Source: Cupriavidus nantongensis
GTDB taxonomy: Bacteria; Pseudomonadota; Gammaproteobacteria; Burkholderiales; Burkholderiaceae
Direction of reading: 5' to 3'
Length of the DNA: 64,000 bases
Assembly (NCBI RefSeq): GCF_001598055.1
Contig: NZ_CP014845.1
Location: forward strand, 62,001-126,000
The notes beneath the pieces are model-generated. The model did not search any database. It was given only the letters and a program-made list of their open reading frames with translations, and was not told the DNA's origin. Of this stretch, positions 8,814 through 18,695 are shown piece by piece (the first letter of the stretch is position 1; every line of letters starts with the position of its first letter). The position numbers were made by a program, and so were the translations under genes.

Positions 8814-9809
8814 TCAGGCCAGGTCGACGGCGCGTGCGCCGGCCGGGCTGGCTTCGCCCAGTCCCAGGCGGCGGCGCGCCAGCGCGTACTCCTCGGCAAA
8901 GCGGCGCACCAGCTCGGCCGCCGGCACCACGCGCTTGATCGCGCCGACGCCCTGGCCGGCGCCCCAGATGTCCTTCCACGCCTTGACGCTGGTCGAACCG
9001 AAGTTCATCTTCGACGGGTCCGATTCCGGCAGCGCGTTCGGGTCCAGCCCGGCGCGCTCGATGCTGCCGCGCAGGTAGTTGCCATGCACGCCGGTGAACA
9101 GGTTGGAATAGACGATGTCGTTGGCGCTGCTGTCGACGATCATCTGCTTGTAGCCGTCCTGCGCGTTGGCTTCGTGCGTGGCGATGAAGGCCGAGCCGAT
9201 GTAGGCCAGGTCGGCGCCGGCGGCCTGCGCGGCCAGGATGGCGTCGCCGCTGGAGATCGCGCCGGACAGCAGCAGCGGGCCGTCGAACCATTCGCGGATC
9301 TCGTGCAGCAGCGCGAACGGCGACAGCGTGCCGGCATGGCCGCCGGCACCGGCCGCCACGGCCACCAGGCCATCCGCGCCTTTTTCGATCGCCTTGCGCG
9401 CGAAGGTATTGTTGATCACGTCATGCAGCACGATGCCGCCGTACGAGTGGACCGCGTCGTTGACCTCCTTGCGCGCGCCCAGCGAGGTGATCACGATCGG
9501 CACCTTGTAGCGCACGCATAGTTCCAGGTCATGCTCGAGCCGGTCGTTGGACTTGTGCACGATCTGGTTGACCGCGAACGGCGCCGACGGGCGCTCGGGG
9601 TGCTTGGCGTCGTGTTCCGCCAGTTCGGTGGTGATGCGGTCCAGCCATTCCTCCAGCTTGGGCGCGGGGCGGGCGTTCAGCGCGGGGAACGAGCCGACCA
9701 CGCCGGCCTTGCACTGGGCGATGACCAGGTCGGGGTTGGAGATGATGAACAGCGGCGAGCAGACCACCGGCAGCGAAAGCCGGTTCTGCAGCTGGGCGGG
9801 AAGGGCCAT
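8814..9809 (-). CDS. nitronate monooxygenase-like FMN flavoprotein
   Basis: A 331-aa TIM-barrel flavoprotein of the nitronate monooxygenase (2-nitropropane dioxygenase) family. Visible features are the N-terminal LPVVCSPLFIISNPDLV, the barrel strand VPIVITSLGARKEV, the glycine-rich phosphate loop GLVAVAAGAGGHAG and the later LLLSGAISSGDAI and ADLAYIGSAFIATHE, all typical FMN-binding segments. The family oxidises alkyl nitronates; some members act on other substrates as enoyl-type reductases. It is followed upstream by an NTF2-like gene in the same direction (70 bases), so they may form a two-gene unit. Confidence 0.87.
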   Translation of the reverse strand: MALPAQLQNRLSLPVVCSPLFIISNPDLVIAQCKAGVVGSFPALNARPAPKLEEWLDRITTELAEHDAKHPERPSAPFAVNQIVHKSNDRLEHDLELCVRYKVPIVITSLGARKEVNDAVHSYGGIVLHDVINNTFARKAIEKGADGLVAVAAGAGGHAGTLSPFALLHEIREWFDGPLLLSGAISSGDAILAAQAAGADLAYIGSAFIATHEANAQDGYKQMIVDSSANDIVYSNLFTGVHGNYLRGSIERAGLDPNALPESDPSKMNFGSTSVKAWKDIWGAGQGVGAIKRVVPAAELVRRFAEEYALARRRLGLGEASPAGARAVDLA

Positions 9810-9879
9810 GGGGGAAGTCTCCTGGGTAATTCCGATGGATGCGGTGAAGCGATGCGGTGGCGCTGCGGGCCGGCGTGCG

Positions 9880-10311
9880 TCAGGCGGCGCCGGTCAGCAG
9901 GTGTTTCTGGCTGGCCAGGCGCGCGGCCATGGCGGCGGCCAGCGCCTCCAGGCCGGAGCGGGGGCGCACCATGACCTCGAACTCGGCAATGCGGCCGGCG
10001 TCGTCGAAGCGGATCATGTCGATGCCCTTGAGCGCCTTGCCGTCCACGCTGGCACTGAACTCCAGCACCACGCTGTGGCCGTCGCCGCTGACGAAGCTGC
10101 GGTGGTAGCGGAAGTCCTGGAACACCTGGTTCACCGTGGTCAGCACCAGCGCGATGGCGGCGCGGCCGGGATACGGCGTATGCGCGACCGGCGAGCGGAA
10201 CACTACGTCGTCGGCGACGATGGCATCGAGCCCGGCCATGGAATGGGTGGCGATCATCTGGTGCCAGGCGTCGAGCGAGGCCTGGGCGGCGGGAAGCAGG
10301 GCGTTGGTCAC
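9880..10311 (-). CDS. NTF2/SnoaL-like protein
   Basis: A 143-aa single-domain protein of the NTF2-like fold (SnoaL-like): an N-terminal helix pair, then DAIVADDVVFRSPVAHTPYPGR, a central beta stretch (SVVLEFSASVDGKALKGID) and MIRFDDAGRIAEFEVMVRP. Members bind small hydrophobic ligands or act as isomerases. No catalytic residues can be assigned. It is probably cotranscribed with the flavoprotein gene downstream. Confidence 0.75.
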   Translation of the reverse strand: MTNALLPAAQASLDAWHQMIATHSMAGLDAIVADDVVFRSPVAHTPYPGRAAIALVLTTVNQVFQDFRYHRSFVSGDGHSVVLEFSASVDGKALKGIDMIRFDDAGRIAEFEVMVRPRSGLEALAAAMAARLASQKHLLTGAA

Positions 10312-10481
10312 GGGGTCTCCTGGACGGCGTCGGGGCGATCTCTGTCATGTTCTATGCAACCAGTTGCATAGTGAATCGAAAGGTAGCACGCGCCGCGGTT
10401 GGCCGCAAGTTCAGCGTACCCGGTCAGGCGCCCAGTGACGCGTTGTCTACAATAGGCGGGTTCGCTTCTCCCGGAGGGTCC

Positions 10482-11516
10482 GTGACCACCAAGCCCAGCC
10501 CCGCGCAAATCGAGCAGGCGGCCTTGTTCGATGCCGACCTGGCCGCCTGGCGCGACCACCCCGAGCGCGCGTTCGACGGCTGGCTGGCGCAGCACGGTTT
10601 TCGCCACGGCACCAGCGTGGTCTACCGCGCGATGTGGGGCAAGCTGCTGCGCTGGTCGGCCGAGCGCGGCTTGCCGCCGCTGAGCTGGTCCGCCGAGCAG
10701 ATCGGCGAGTTCCTGGACGCGCAGCAGCTGCACAAGTCGCACCGCTACCGTTATGCGCGGCTGATCGAACGGGTGTTCCACCACCTGTCCCGCTTGCGCG
10801 AGGGCATGCACAACCCGGGCAGCCAGGCGGTGCGCGCCCATCTGGCCGAGGGCGAGAACGATCCCACCGCGTTCCTGCTGCCGGGCGAGCGTGACCTGCT
10901 GGTGGCGCGGATCCTTGGCCCGGCCGGCGCTCCCGCCGGCGACACGGGCGCCGCGGCGTCGCCCACGCAATGGAAGCGCGCCCGCGACGCGGCGCTGCTG
11001 GCGGTGCTGCTCGGCGGCGGCCTGAAGGTGGCCGAGGCGCGCGCGCTGCGCATCGACGTGATCGCCGACATGTCCGCCGACAGCAGACCCGGAGGGATGG
11101 CGCTGCGCATGGTGCGCGCGGACAACGGCCGCGCCTACACCGTGCCGCTGTTCCCGCTGGCGCATGCGCCGCTGCGCGCCTGGCTGGCACTGCGCGAGGC
11201 CTCCGGCACGCTCGGCAGCCTGGTGTTCCCGGCCATGCCGACGGGGCGGCCGATGCATGCGGCGTCGGTCTACCGGCGCGTGGAGATCCTGCTGGATGAA
11301 GCCGGCGTGCTTGCCGGGCGCAGCGAGCGCGCGTCGCCGCAGACCTTGCGCAATACCTGCGCGGCCATGCATTTCGATGCCGGCACGGCGCCGGCCGAGG
11401 TGGCGCAGTACCTGGGCATGCGCGACCTGGAATCGGGCTGGCGGCTGCGGGCGGCGTACGAGGCCTGGCAGGCGCGGGCCGGGCTGGTGGTGCCGGCTTC
11501 CGCGGCCCCTGACTGA
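10482..11516 (+). CDS. tyrosine-recombinase-like protein with degenerate active site
   Basis: A 344-aa protein of the XerC/XerD-integrase type. Residues 1-115 form a SAM-like core-binding region (AQIEQAALFDADL, WSAEQIGEFLDAQQ), and the rest matches the catalytic domain (RARDAALLAVLLGGGLKVAE, SPQTLRNTCAAMHFDAG, VAQYLGMRDLESGW). The usual catalytic set is altered: the first Arg is Lys (GLKVAE), the His of H-x-x-R is Gln with the Arg kept, the later LGH is LGM, and no Tyr sits at the expected spacing. It is therefore probably not an active recombinase. A GTG start at 10482 follows GGAGGGTC. It stands alone, not at an island boundary. Confidence 0.72.
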   Translation: MTTKPSPAQIEQAALFDADLAAWRDHPERAFDGWLAQHGFRHGTSVVYRAMWGKLLRWSAERGLPPLSWSAEQIGEFLDAQQLHKSHRYRYARLIERVFHHLSRLREGMHNPGSQAVRAHLAEGENDPTAFLLPGERDLLVARILGPAGAPAGDTGAAASPTQWKRARDAALLAVLLGGGLKVAEARALRIDVIADMSADSRPGGMALRMVRADNGRAYTVPLFPLAHAPLRAWLALREASGTLGSLVFPAMPTGRPMHAASVYRRVEILLDEAGVLAGRSERASPQTLRNTCAAMHFDAGTAPAEVAQYLGMRDLESGWRLRAAYEAWQARAGLVVPASAAPD

Positions 11517-11672
11517 AGCCGTGACCGACGCGCCCGGCAGGGCGCGATGGCGCATCGTGGATAATAGGCACCTTTCCGTGGCGGGCGCGGCAGCCAGGTT
11601 ATTTGCCGCGCACATGACGCACCGGCTGCCCTCCGCATAACGCTGAATCGAATCGACCAACGCCAATACCCC

Positions 11673-12692
11673 ATGCCTGAAACCCTGCTGCTGACCGGTG
11701 CCACCGGCTATATCGCCTCGCATACCTGGGTGGCCCTGCTCAATGCCGGCTACCACGTGATCGGCCTGGATAATCTGTGCAACAGCAGCCCGGCCGTGAT
11801 CGACCGGCTTGCCACCATTACCGGCCAGGCGCCGCATTTCGTGCAGGGCGATGTGCGCGACCGCGCGCTGCTGGACCGGCTCTTTGCCGAACACCGCATC
11901 AGCGCCGTGATCCATTTTGCCGCGCTCAAGGCGGTGGGCGAATCGGTCAGCCAGCCGCTGGACTATTACAGCAACAACCTCGATGGCCTGCTGACGGTCT
12001 GTGCCGCCATGGGCGCGGCCGGGGTGAAACAGCTGGTGTTCAGTTCGTCGGCCACGGTTTATGGCAATCCGCACACCGTGCCGATCCTGGAGGATTTCCC
12101 GCTGTCGGCGACCAACCCCTATGGCCAGACCAAGCTGATGGGCGAGCAAATCCTGCGCGACCTGGAAAAATCCGATCCGGCCTGGCGCATTGCCTACCTG
12201 CGTTATTTCAATCCGGTCGGCGCGCATGAAAGCGGCCTGATCGGCGAAGACCCGCGCGGCATTCCCAACAACCTGATGCCCTATGTGGCGCAGGTGGCGG
12301 GCGGGCGCCGCGAACAGCTGATGGTATTCGGCGGCGATTACCCCACCGTCGACGGCACCGGGGTGCGCGACTATATCCACGTCTGCGACCTGGCCGACGG
12401 CCATCTGGCGGCGCTCAATTATCTGCGCCGGCAGGGCCGCGGCATGACCGTGAACCTGGGCACCGGGCGCGGCTACAGCGTGCTGGAAGTGGTGCAGGCC
12501 TACCAGCGCGCCAGCGGCAAGCCGGTGCCGTACCAGATCGTGGACCGCCGCCCCGGCGATATTGCCGCCTGCTATGCCGACCCGGCACTGGCCCATGAGC
12601 TGCTGGGCTGGCGCGCGCAGCATGACCTGGACCGCATGTGCCAGGACTCGTGGCGCTGGCAGTCGATGAACCCGAACGGCTTCGACGCCTGA
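11673..12692 (+). CDS. galE: UDP-glucose 4-epimerase
   Basis: A 339-aa short-chain dehydrogenase-type epimerase interconverting UDP-glucose and UDP-galactose for exopolysaccharide and lipopolysaccharide precursors. It has an N-terminal NAD loop (TGATGYIASH, with Ala for the third Gly), the VIHFAALKAVGES segment, SSSATVYG for the catalytic Ser/Thr and YGQTK for the Tyr-x-x-x-Lys pair, then the RYFNPVGAHESG and GTGVRDYIHV segments diagnostic of GalE. The length is normal. A bidirectional hairpin terminator follows. Confidence 0.95.
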   Translation: MPETLLLTGATGYIASHTWVALLNAGYHVIGLDNLCNSSPAVIDRLATITGQAPHFVQGDVRDRALLDRLFAEHRISAVIHFAALKAVGESVSQPLDYYSNNLDGLLTVCAAMGAAGVKQLVFSSSATVYGNPHTVPILEDFPLSATNPYGQTKLMGEQILRDLEKSDPAWRIAYLRYFNPVGAHESGLIGEDPRGIPNNLMPYVAQVAGGRREQLMVFGGDYPTVDGTGVRDYIHVCDLADGHLAALNYLRRQGRGMTVNLGTGRGYSVLEVVQAYQRASGKPVPYQIVDRRPGDIAACYADPALAHELLGWRAQHDLDRMCQDSWRWQSMNPNGFDA

Positions 12693-12722
12693 CCCCCGGC
12701 CGGTTTTCCGCCCTGTAAAACA

Positions 12723-12752
12723 AAAACGCCACGGAAGTCTCCGTGGCGTTTT
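12723..12752. terminator. bidirectional rho-independent terminator
   Basis: A 13-base stem (AAAACGCCACGGA paired with TCCGTGGCGTTTT) with a 4-base loop and A/T runs on both sides. It lies between the converging galE and H-NS-like genes and should end transcription from both. Confidence 0.9.
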
Positions 12753-12774
12753 GCCGTCGGCCGGATCGCGCGTT

Positions 12775-13083
12775 TTAGCGGATCAGGAAGTCTTCGACCG
12801 ATTTGCCCTGGGCCAGGGCCTGGGTCAACCAGCCCGGACGCTTGCCGCGCCCGGTCCAGGTATTGCCGGCGTTGTCGCGATAACGCACCGGCACCTTGCG
12901 GTTGGCCGCCTTCTTGCCGGCCGGGGCCTTCGCGCCAAAACCCAGGTCTTCCGCGGTCAGGCCATATTGCTCGATTTTCTCGCGAATATCCGCGATCACC
13001 GCGGATTGTTCGCGCGCCTTGATTTCCTCGGCTTGCTTCTGCAGTTCGCTGATTTTCTGAACGATTTCCTGATACGTCGCCAT
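12775..13083 (-). CDS. H-NS-family nucleoid-associated protein
   Basis: A 102-aa H-NS-like protein. The N-terminal half is a coiled coil (IVQKISELQKQAEEIKAREQ) for oligomerisation; the C-terminal half holds the DNA-binding loop YRDNAGNTWTGRGKRPGWL, the usual minor-groove-binding motif (core TGRGKRP). Such proteins silence AT-rich, foreign DNA. The gene is single and ends at the shared terminator. Several H-NS paralogues are usual in this group, so no specific symbol is given. Confidence 0.9.
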   Translation of the reverse strand: MATYQEIVQKISELQKQAEEIKAREQSAVIADIREKIEQYGLTAEDLGFGAKAPAGKKAANRKVPVRYRDNAGNTWTGRGKRPGWLTQALAQGKSVEDFLIR

Positions 13084-13621
13084 TGCGTCCTCGGTTCCGG
13101 TGATTGAATTGCGCTGGGTGCGCTGGTGGGCGGGGAAAATGCTGAAAACAATTATAACGGGCTCGCTGCGCGCTGCAAATCCTGGCTACCTAATCCCGGA
13201 CGCTTTTTGCGAAAATTCTTGCTGCTGATAATTGTGTGAACTTTCAGTGTCAGGGCGAGTCGCGCCTGATTTTGCCCGTGCCGGCGCTACTGCGCGGTGG
13301 CCGGCAGTGCCGAAATCCCGCCGGCCCCATCGAAACGCGCTGTCGTCGTGGTGTGCGGATACCGGCCATGACATTAATTGCACCGCTATTTACGGACAGG
13401 CCGCCGCCCGGTTTCCGGCCATACCAGGCAGGCCAACGCCCCGCGTGCCTGATATCCGACATGGCGTTTATCACTGATTCACCATAACCGTGCGGGCCGG
13501 GCGCCGACTCAAGGATGAAGGGGGCGCGCCGTTATCCGGGCAGGGCGGATCAATGCGGTAACGATCCTGCCGGACCGGGGCAAGGGGTGTGTCCCGAGGA
13601 TTGCCTAAGTCTTATTTCATC
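13084..13621. other. intergenic region between H-NS-like gene and first MCP
   Basis: No convincing gene. The AT-richer stretch 13135-13235 is probably the promoter region of the H-NS-like gene, and a sigma-28-type promoter for the MCP lies at 13509-13535. The rest shows no clear structure. Confidence 0.6.
13509..13535 (+). promoter_or_regulatory. sigma-28 (FliA) promoter
   Basis: TCAA at 13509-13512, a 15-base spacer, then GCCGTTAT at 13528-13535. This closely follows the flagellar consensus TAAA-N15-GCCGATAA. It lies 86 bases before the MCP start, as expected for a late motility gene. Confidence 0.75.
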
Positions 13622-15421
13622 ATGTCCTTCCACAACAATATTCAGATCAAGACCCTGCTACGGGGCGCCATGGGAATCCTGTCGCTGCTGTTGCTGCTGG
13701 TCGGCGGCGCCGGCCTGTACGGCATCTCGCAGAGCAACGATGCGCTCAGGGATACCTATGCCAACCAGCTCGGCTCGACCATCGCGCTCAGCGACGCGAT
13801 GCTGGCGACCACGCGCATGCGCCTGGCGCTGGACCGCAACGTGATGCAGGGCGAGCAGGACGATCCCAAGGTCAACGTGGACCGTTCGCGCGTGTTCGTG
13901 GAGGCGTCGGACGCGGCCTGGAAGCGCTATATGAGCCTGCCACAGAATGCCGAGGAAAAGGCCCTGGCGGCGGAGCTGGGCAAGCAGCGCCAGGCCTTCA
14001 TGGAGCAGGGCGTGCTGCCGTTGCAGGCGGCGTCGCTGGCGGGCAACCAGGAAGAGTCGGTGCGGCTGGCGAAGAAGGTGCTGCCTGACCTGCAGCGCAG
14101 CATGTCGAGCGCGCACGAGAAGCTGCAGAAATTCCAGATGGCGGCGGGCGAGGCCAATTTCGGCGTGGCGCAGGCCGGCTTTGCGCGCATCCGCATGCTG
14201 TCGATCGTGATGATCGTGCTGGGCCTGGCGCTTGCCGCGCTGTGCACGGTCGCGCTGAACCGCGCCATCGTCGCGCCGGTGCAAGAGGCGCTGGCGGTGT
14301 TAGAGCGCATCGCCCGCGGCGACCTGACCGCGCGCATCACCAGCATCTCGAAGAACGAGATCGGCCGCATGATGCAGGCGCTGGCCGCGATGCAGGCGAG
14401 CCTGTCGGGCATCGTCGCGGAAGTGCGCAGCGGTGCGGATTCGATGGCGTCGGCTACGCAGCAGATTTCCACCGGCAACCTGGACCTGTCGCAGCGCACC
14501 GAGGAACAGGCCTCGTCGCTGGAAGAGACCGCCGCGAGCATGGAAGAGCTGACCACGGTGGTGCGCCAGAACGCCGACAATGCACGCCAGGCCGGCGTGC
14601 TGGCGGGCGAGGCGTCGCAGATCGCTCTCAAGGGTGGCGAGGTGGTGGGCCGCGTGGTCGACACCATGAACGAGATCAACGGTGCCTCGCGCAAGGTGGT
14701 GGAAATCATCAGCGTGATCGAGGGCATCGCCTTCCAGACCAATATCCTGGCGCTCAATGCCGCGGTCGAAGCCGCCCGCGCCGGCGAGCAGGGCCGCGGC
14801 TTTGCCGTGGTGGCGGGCGAGGTGCGCAGCCTGGCGCAGCGCTCGGCCTCGGCCGCCAAGGAGATCGAGGCGCTGATCAGCGAGTCGGGCCAGCGCGTGG
14901 AGAGCGGCACCCGGCTGGTGGCCGAAGCCGGCCAGACCATGGGCGAGATCGTGCAGGCGGTGCGCCGGGTCACGGACATCATGAACGAGATCGGCGCGGC
15001 GTCGCAGGAGCAGACCAGCGGCATCGAGCAGGTCAGCCAGGCCGTGACCCAGATGGACCAGGTGACACAGCAGAACGCCGCGCTGGTCGAAGAGGCCGCG
15101 GCGGCGGCGGGCGCGCTGGAAGAGCAGGCGCAGAAGCTGAAGAACGTGGTTTCGGTGTTCACGGTTGGCGCCGACACCGCGGCCAAGGCCCCGGCGAAAG
15201 CGCTGGCATCCCCTGCGCCGGCTACGGCCGCCGGCGCCGGTGCGAGCCGTGGTACGCGCACCACGGCGGGGCGTAGCCTGCCGGCCCGTCCTGCCGGTGC
15301 GCCCGCGAGCAAGCCGGCAAACAGTGCCGCAAAAAGCGCCGCAAAAAGCGCCGCAAACCGGCCCGCAGCACGCCCGGCCGCCGCTACGGCCGGCGGCGAT
15401 GATGACTGGAGCGCGTTCTAA
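13622..15421 (+). CDS. methyl-accepting chemotaxis protein
   Basis: A 599-aa transmembrane chemoreceptor. Helix 1 spans about residues 11-34, followed by a periplasmic four-helix-bundle-type sensor, helix 2 around 190-212 ([15 protein letters not shown]), a HAMP linker ([23 protein letters not shown]) and the coiled-coil signalling domain with the hairpin tip [20 protein letters not shown]. After a low-complexity Ala/Pro linker the protein ends in DWSAF, resembling the NWETF-type pentapeptide that tethers CheR and CheB. The ligand is unknown. An in-frame GTG lies upstream at 13589, but the ATG at 13622 begins the typical [10 protein letters not shown] start. A sigma-28 promoter precedes it. 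Confidence 0.92.
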   Translation: MSFHNNIQIKTLLRGAMGILSLLLLLVGGAGLYGISQSNDALRDTYANQLGSTIALSDAMLATTRMRLALDRNVMQGEQDDPKVNVDRSRVFVEASDAAWKRYMSLPQNAEEKALAAELGKQRQAFMEQGVLPLQAASLAGNQEESVRLAKKVLPDLQRSMSSAHEKLQKFQMAAGEANFGVAQAGFARIRMLSIVMIVLGLALAALCTVALNRAIVAPVQEALAVLERIARGDLTARITSISKNEIGRMMQALAAMQASLSGIVAEVRSGADSMASATQQISTGNLDLSQRTEEQASSLEETAASMEELTTVVRQNADNARQAGVLAGEASQIALKGGEVVGRVVDTMNEINGASRKVVEIISVIEGIAFQTNILALNAAVEAARAGEQGRGFAVVAGEVRSLAQRSASAAKEIEALISESGQRVESGTRLVAEAGQTMGEIVQAVRRVTDIMNEIGAASQEQTSGIEQVSQAVTQMDQVTQQNAALVEEAAAAAGALEEQAQKLKNVVSVFTVGADTAAKAPAKALASPAPATAAGAGASRGTRTTAGRSLPARPAGAPASKPANSAAKSAAKSAANRPAARPAAATAGGDDDWSAF

Positions 15422-15476
15422 CACCCTGCGTTCGAGTCATTGCCTTGTTCACACGGCGACTGCAAGATGACATGAT

Positions 15477-15492
15477 GCGGGGTTTGCCCCGC
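15477..15492 (+). terminator. possible hairpin terminator
   Basis: GCGGGG and CCCCGC arms around TTTG, 56 bases after the MCP stop. There is no T-run, so termination is only possible. Confidence 0.35.
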
Positions 15493-15536
15493 GTCCTGAC
15501 CGTCTTCGCGCATCTTCATCATCATCGCGCAGCCTA

Positions 15537-17510
15537 ATGATTGCCCTGAGTTCCGTCCTGTTGCTGCTGGCTGCCCTGCTGGGCGTAGCCGCCGCCCTCG
15601 GCGTTCGCGCCGGGCGCGCGGACCAGCCGGCCGGCAGCCGGTCGCTGCGCGTGCTGACGTGGTCGGCGGCGCTACTGTCGCAATTGAGCATCGGCATGCC
15701 GGTGCTGGTGGTGGGCCTGTCGGGCAGCGTGCCGGCCGTCAACGACACCGCGCAGCTGGCGGCCAGCTTTGCCGCCGCGGCGGCGGCCACCACCGCGGTC
15801 AAGCTGCTGGTGCAATGGCTGCGCCAGGGCGCGCGGCTGTGGCGCGGCGCGGCGCTGATGGCGGTGGTGGCCGGGGCCGGGCTGGTCGCGGCCGCCGGCA
15901 CCCACCTGGGCCGCTCGTGCGGCGCCGGTACCGTGACCGCGCGCGACTGCATCGACGCCGCCGGCCTGCCGCACCCGGCGTGGCTGGCGGGCGGGCTGAC
16001 CGCGCTGTGCGCGCTGCTGTTCGCCGTGCATCGGGCCCAATCGCGCGGCTGGCTCCCGGCGCCGGCGCGCGCCGACGCCATGCTGGCGGACGAACTTGCC
16101 GATGACCTGCCGGTGCTGCATCGCGGCGCCGAGCCGCGGCTGGCGCGGCGGGGTGCGCGCATTCCCGGGCGCCCGGGCCGCCTGACCGTGCGTGCCGGCG
16201 CGCGCGGCCAGGACACGGTCGGCGAGTACAGCGTGGCGACGGTGATGCCGGACCGCGTGGCCTTTGGCCGCTGGCTGGACCAGGCCATCAGCCAGGCCCG
16301 GCTGGCCGAGACGGGCTGCGCCGTGCTGCTGATCCATATCGCCGATTACCGCGAAGTCGACGAAGTCTTCGAAGTGCGCGCCGACGACATCCTGGCCCAG
16401 GACGCCGGCGCGCTGGCGCAGGCCGTGCTGGAGCCGCACGATTTCCTGGCGCGGCTGGCGCGCGACGAATTTGCCGTGGGCGTGCCCGAGCTGGTCCACC
16501 ACTGCCGCGCGCAGGAACTGGGCTCGCGCATGCTGGGCTCGCTGGCGGAGTTCATCGCCGCGCGCGGGCTGCAGATGCAGATCGGCGTCAATATCGGCAT
16601 TGCCATCTATCCGCGCGACGCGCAGACGTCCGAGGCGCTGATGCAGGCCGCCCGCGTCAGCCTGGCCGAAGCGCGCCAGAGCGGCTCGAACCAGGTGCGC
16701 CTGTTCAACAGCGCCGCCGGCGAACGCGCGCGCCGCACCCGCGTGATCCGGCGCGACCTGTGGGTGGCGATCCAGGACGATACGCTGTCGCTGCAGTTCC
16801 AGCCCAAGTACGACGCGCGCCGCCGCACCGTGGTTGGCGCCGAGGCGCTGTGCCGCTGGCGCCATCCCGCACTGGGCCAGGTCAGCCCCGCCGAATTCAT
16901 CGCGGTGGCCGAGCAGTCGGGCCAGATCGACAAGCTCGACGACTGGGTCCTGACCAGCGTGTGCCGCCAGGTGCGCCAGTGGCGCGACGCCGGCGTGCCG
17001 ACCGTGCCGGTGGCGATCAATGTCTCGGGGCTGCGCTTTGCCAGCCGCAACTTCCCGCAATACCTGCTCGAGCAGATCCACCAGCACGACATCCCGCCGT
17101 CGGCGATCACGCTGGAGATTACCGAGACCGCGGCGATGAAGGACATCGGCAAGTCGCTGGAAACGCTGGCCGAGCTGCAGTCGCTCGGTATCCAGGTGGC
17201 GCTAGACGATTTCGGCAGCGGCTATTCGAGCCTGGGCTATCTCAAGCGGCTGCGCGTGGGCACGCTCAAGATCGACCGCACGCTGATCGGCGGGCTCGAT
17301 ACCGATGCGCAGGGCCGCGCCATCGTCGGCTCGATGGTGGCGCTGGCGCACGAGCTGCGCATGAAGGTGGTGGCCGAAGGCGTGGAGTCGGCCTCGCAGC
17401 TGGAGATCCTCAACCAGATGGGTTGCGACGAGGTGCAGGGCTACCTGCTGTCGCTGCCGCTGGACGCCGCCGGTTTCGGCGACGCGCTGCGCGCGCAGGC
17501 TGCCGCCTGA
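15537..17510 (+). CDS. membrane GGDEF-EAL protein, probable cyclic-di-GMP phosphodiesterase
   Basis: A 657-aa protein. The first ~170 residues hold several hydrophobic segments (SSVLLLLAALLGVAAALG, then three or four more), a membrane sensor of unknown type. A degenerate GGDEF domain follows (about 215-390; the signature reads ARDEF, so cyclase activity is unlikely). The C-terminal EAL domain (about 400-650) has an intact AEALCRW signature, the NVSG segment, LEITET, the DDFGSGYSS loop, LKIDRTLI and the VVAEGVE motif, so it should hydrolyse c-di-GMP. In a motility cluster this would favour swimming. No strong ribosome site is seen at the ATG; the start is the least certain point. Confidence 0.87.
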   Translation: MIALSSVLLLLAALLGVAAALGVRAGRADQPAGSRSLRVLTWSAALLSQLSIGMPVLVVGLSGSVPAVNDTAQLAASFAAAAAATTAVKLLVQWLRQGARLWRGAALMAVVAGAGLVAAAGTHLGRSCGAGTVTARDCIDAAGLPHPAWLAGGLTALCALLFAVHRAQSRGWLPAPARADAMLADELADDLPVLHRGAEPRLARRGARIPGRPGRLTVRAGARGQDTVGEYSVATVMPDRVAFGRWLDQAISQARLAETGCAVLLIHIADYREVDEVFEVRADDILAQDAGALAQAVLEPHDFLARLARDEFAVGVPELVHHCRAQELGSRMLGSLAEFIAARGLQMQIGVNIGIAIYPRDAQTSEALMQAARVSLAEARQSGSNQVRLFNSAAGERARRTRVIRRDLWVAIQDDTLSLQFQPKYDARRRTVVGAEALCRWRHPALGQVSPAEFIAVAEQSGQIDKLDDWVLTSVCRQVRQWRDAGVPTVPVAINVSGLRFASRNFPQYLLEQIHQHDIPPSAITLEITETAAMKDIGKSLETLAELQSLGIQVALDDFGSGYSSLGYLKRLRVGTLKIDRTLIGGLDTDAQGRAIVGSMVALAHELRMKVVAEGVESASQLEILNQMGCDEVQGYLLSLPLDAAGFGDALRAQAAA

Positions 17511-17534
17511 TATGTCCCGACGCCATCTGATGGC

Positions 17535-17562
17535 TAAAGCCCGGCCGCTGCGCCGCCGATAA
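17535..17562 (+). promoter_or_regulatory. sigma-28 (FliA) promoter
   Basis: TAAA at 17535-17538 and a perfect GCCGATAA at 17555-17562 with a 16-base spacer, one base longer than canonical. It lies about 125 bases before the CheY-like gene and may drive the CheY-like/CheW/Aer/MCP group. Confidence 0.75.
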
Positions 17563-17685
17563 CGGGTCTGGCAGGCTGGCCCGCATCGACGCCAGCCCTG
17601 CGCCGGCCCGTCCGTCGCCGCCGCGTTGCCCGTGCCATCGATGTTCCTGGCGGACCCACCCGTTCCTGCACCTCCGGAGGCGCTC

Positions 17686-18078
17686 ATGTCATTGCCCAGC
17701 ATCCTCGTCGTCGACGATTCTCCCTCGCTACGCCGCATGATCGGCGCCTGCCTGCGCACCGGAGGGTTTGACGTGACCGAGGCCGCTGACGGCGACCAGG
17801 CGCATGCGCTGGCGCTCGCGGGCCACTTCGGCATGCTTGTCACCGACCAGGTCATGCCCGGCATGGACGGCCTCACGCTGATCCGCAGCCTGCGCGCCAC
17901 GCCGCGTTACGCACGCCTGCCGATCCTGATGCTGACCACCGAGCAGGACGGCAGCATCCGCGCACAGGCGCGCGCCGCCGGCGCATCGGGCTTCCTGCCC
18001 AAGCCGTTCGACCCGGACGGGCTGATGCAGGCGGTGGCCGCGCTGCTGGACCCGGCACCCCCTACCTCCGAAGGGTAA
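17686..18078 (+). CDS. CheY-like single-domain response regulator
   Basis: A 130-aa receiver domain with no output domain. The acidic pocket (VVDDSPSLRR), the phosphoacceptor Asp in LVTDQVMPGMDG, the switch Thr in LMLTTEQ and the Lys in LPKPFDPD are all present. It is followed by CheW and receptors and is distinct from the CheY next to CheZ, so it may act as a second CheY or a phosphate sink. GGAGG lies 5 bases before the ATG. The first gene after the sigma-28 promoter. Confidence 0.9.
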   Translation: MSLPSILVVDDSPSLRRMIGACLRTGGFDVTEAADGDQAHALALAGHFGMLVTDQVMPGMDGLTLIRSLRATPRYARLPILMLTTEQDGSIRAQARAAGASGFLPKPFDPDGLMQAVAALLDPAPPTSEG

Positions 18079-18218
18079 GAAAAGCGGCGGCGTCGCCCTT
18101 CAGTCACCCCGGATCCTGCCGTAAACACTGGTGGGCGAAGTCACGCCCCGGCGCAGCCAGCGGCCCTGGCCGTTGCGGCGCCAGACACCAGCATGAGCCA
18201 AATTTGGGGGGCTAGACG

Positions 18219-18695
18219 ATGCAGCACATCGACAAGGCAGACGGCGCGGGCGAGGAGTTCCTGGCCTTTACCCTGGGCCGCGAGGAATACGGCGTCGATA
18301 TCCTGAAGGTGCAGGAGATCCGCGGCTACGAGTCGGTCACCCAGATCGCGAATGCGCCCGACTACATCAAGGGCGTGATCAACCTCCGCGGCATCATCGT
18401 GCCGATCATCGACCTGCGCATCAAGTTCCGCCAGCCCAAGGTCAGCTACGACCAGTACACGGTCGTGATCATCGTCGACCTCAACGACCGCACCACCGGC
18501 ATCGTGGTGGACGGGGTCTCCGACGTGCTGACGCTGAGCCCCGCGCAGATCAAGCCCACGCCGCACTTCTCCGGCGAACTGGCGACCGACTATATCCGCG
18601 GCCTGGGCTCGGTCGAGCAACGCATGCTGATCCTGGTCGATATCGAGAAGCTGCTCAATACCGAAGAACTGGCCGCGCTGGAAGCGGTGTCCTGA
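18219..18695 (+). CDS. cheW: chemotaxis coupling protein CheW (first copy)
   Basis: A 158-aa CheW that links receptors to CheA. Typical segments are [20 protein letters not shown], the [16 protein letters not shown] strand-loop, [16 protein letters not shown] and [10 protein letters not shown]. It is close in sequence to the second CheW at 28648, so the two may serve different receptor arrays or be redundant. It lies between a CheY-like regulator and an Aer-like receptor. Confidence 0.95.
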   Translation: MQHIDKADGAGEEFLAFTLGREEYGVDILKVQEIRGYESVTQIANAPDYIKGVINLRGIIVPIIDLRIKFRQPKVSYDQYTVVIIVDLNDRTTGIVVDGVSDVLTLSPAQIKPTPHFSGELATDYIRGLGSVEQRMLILVDIEKLLNTEELAALEAVS

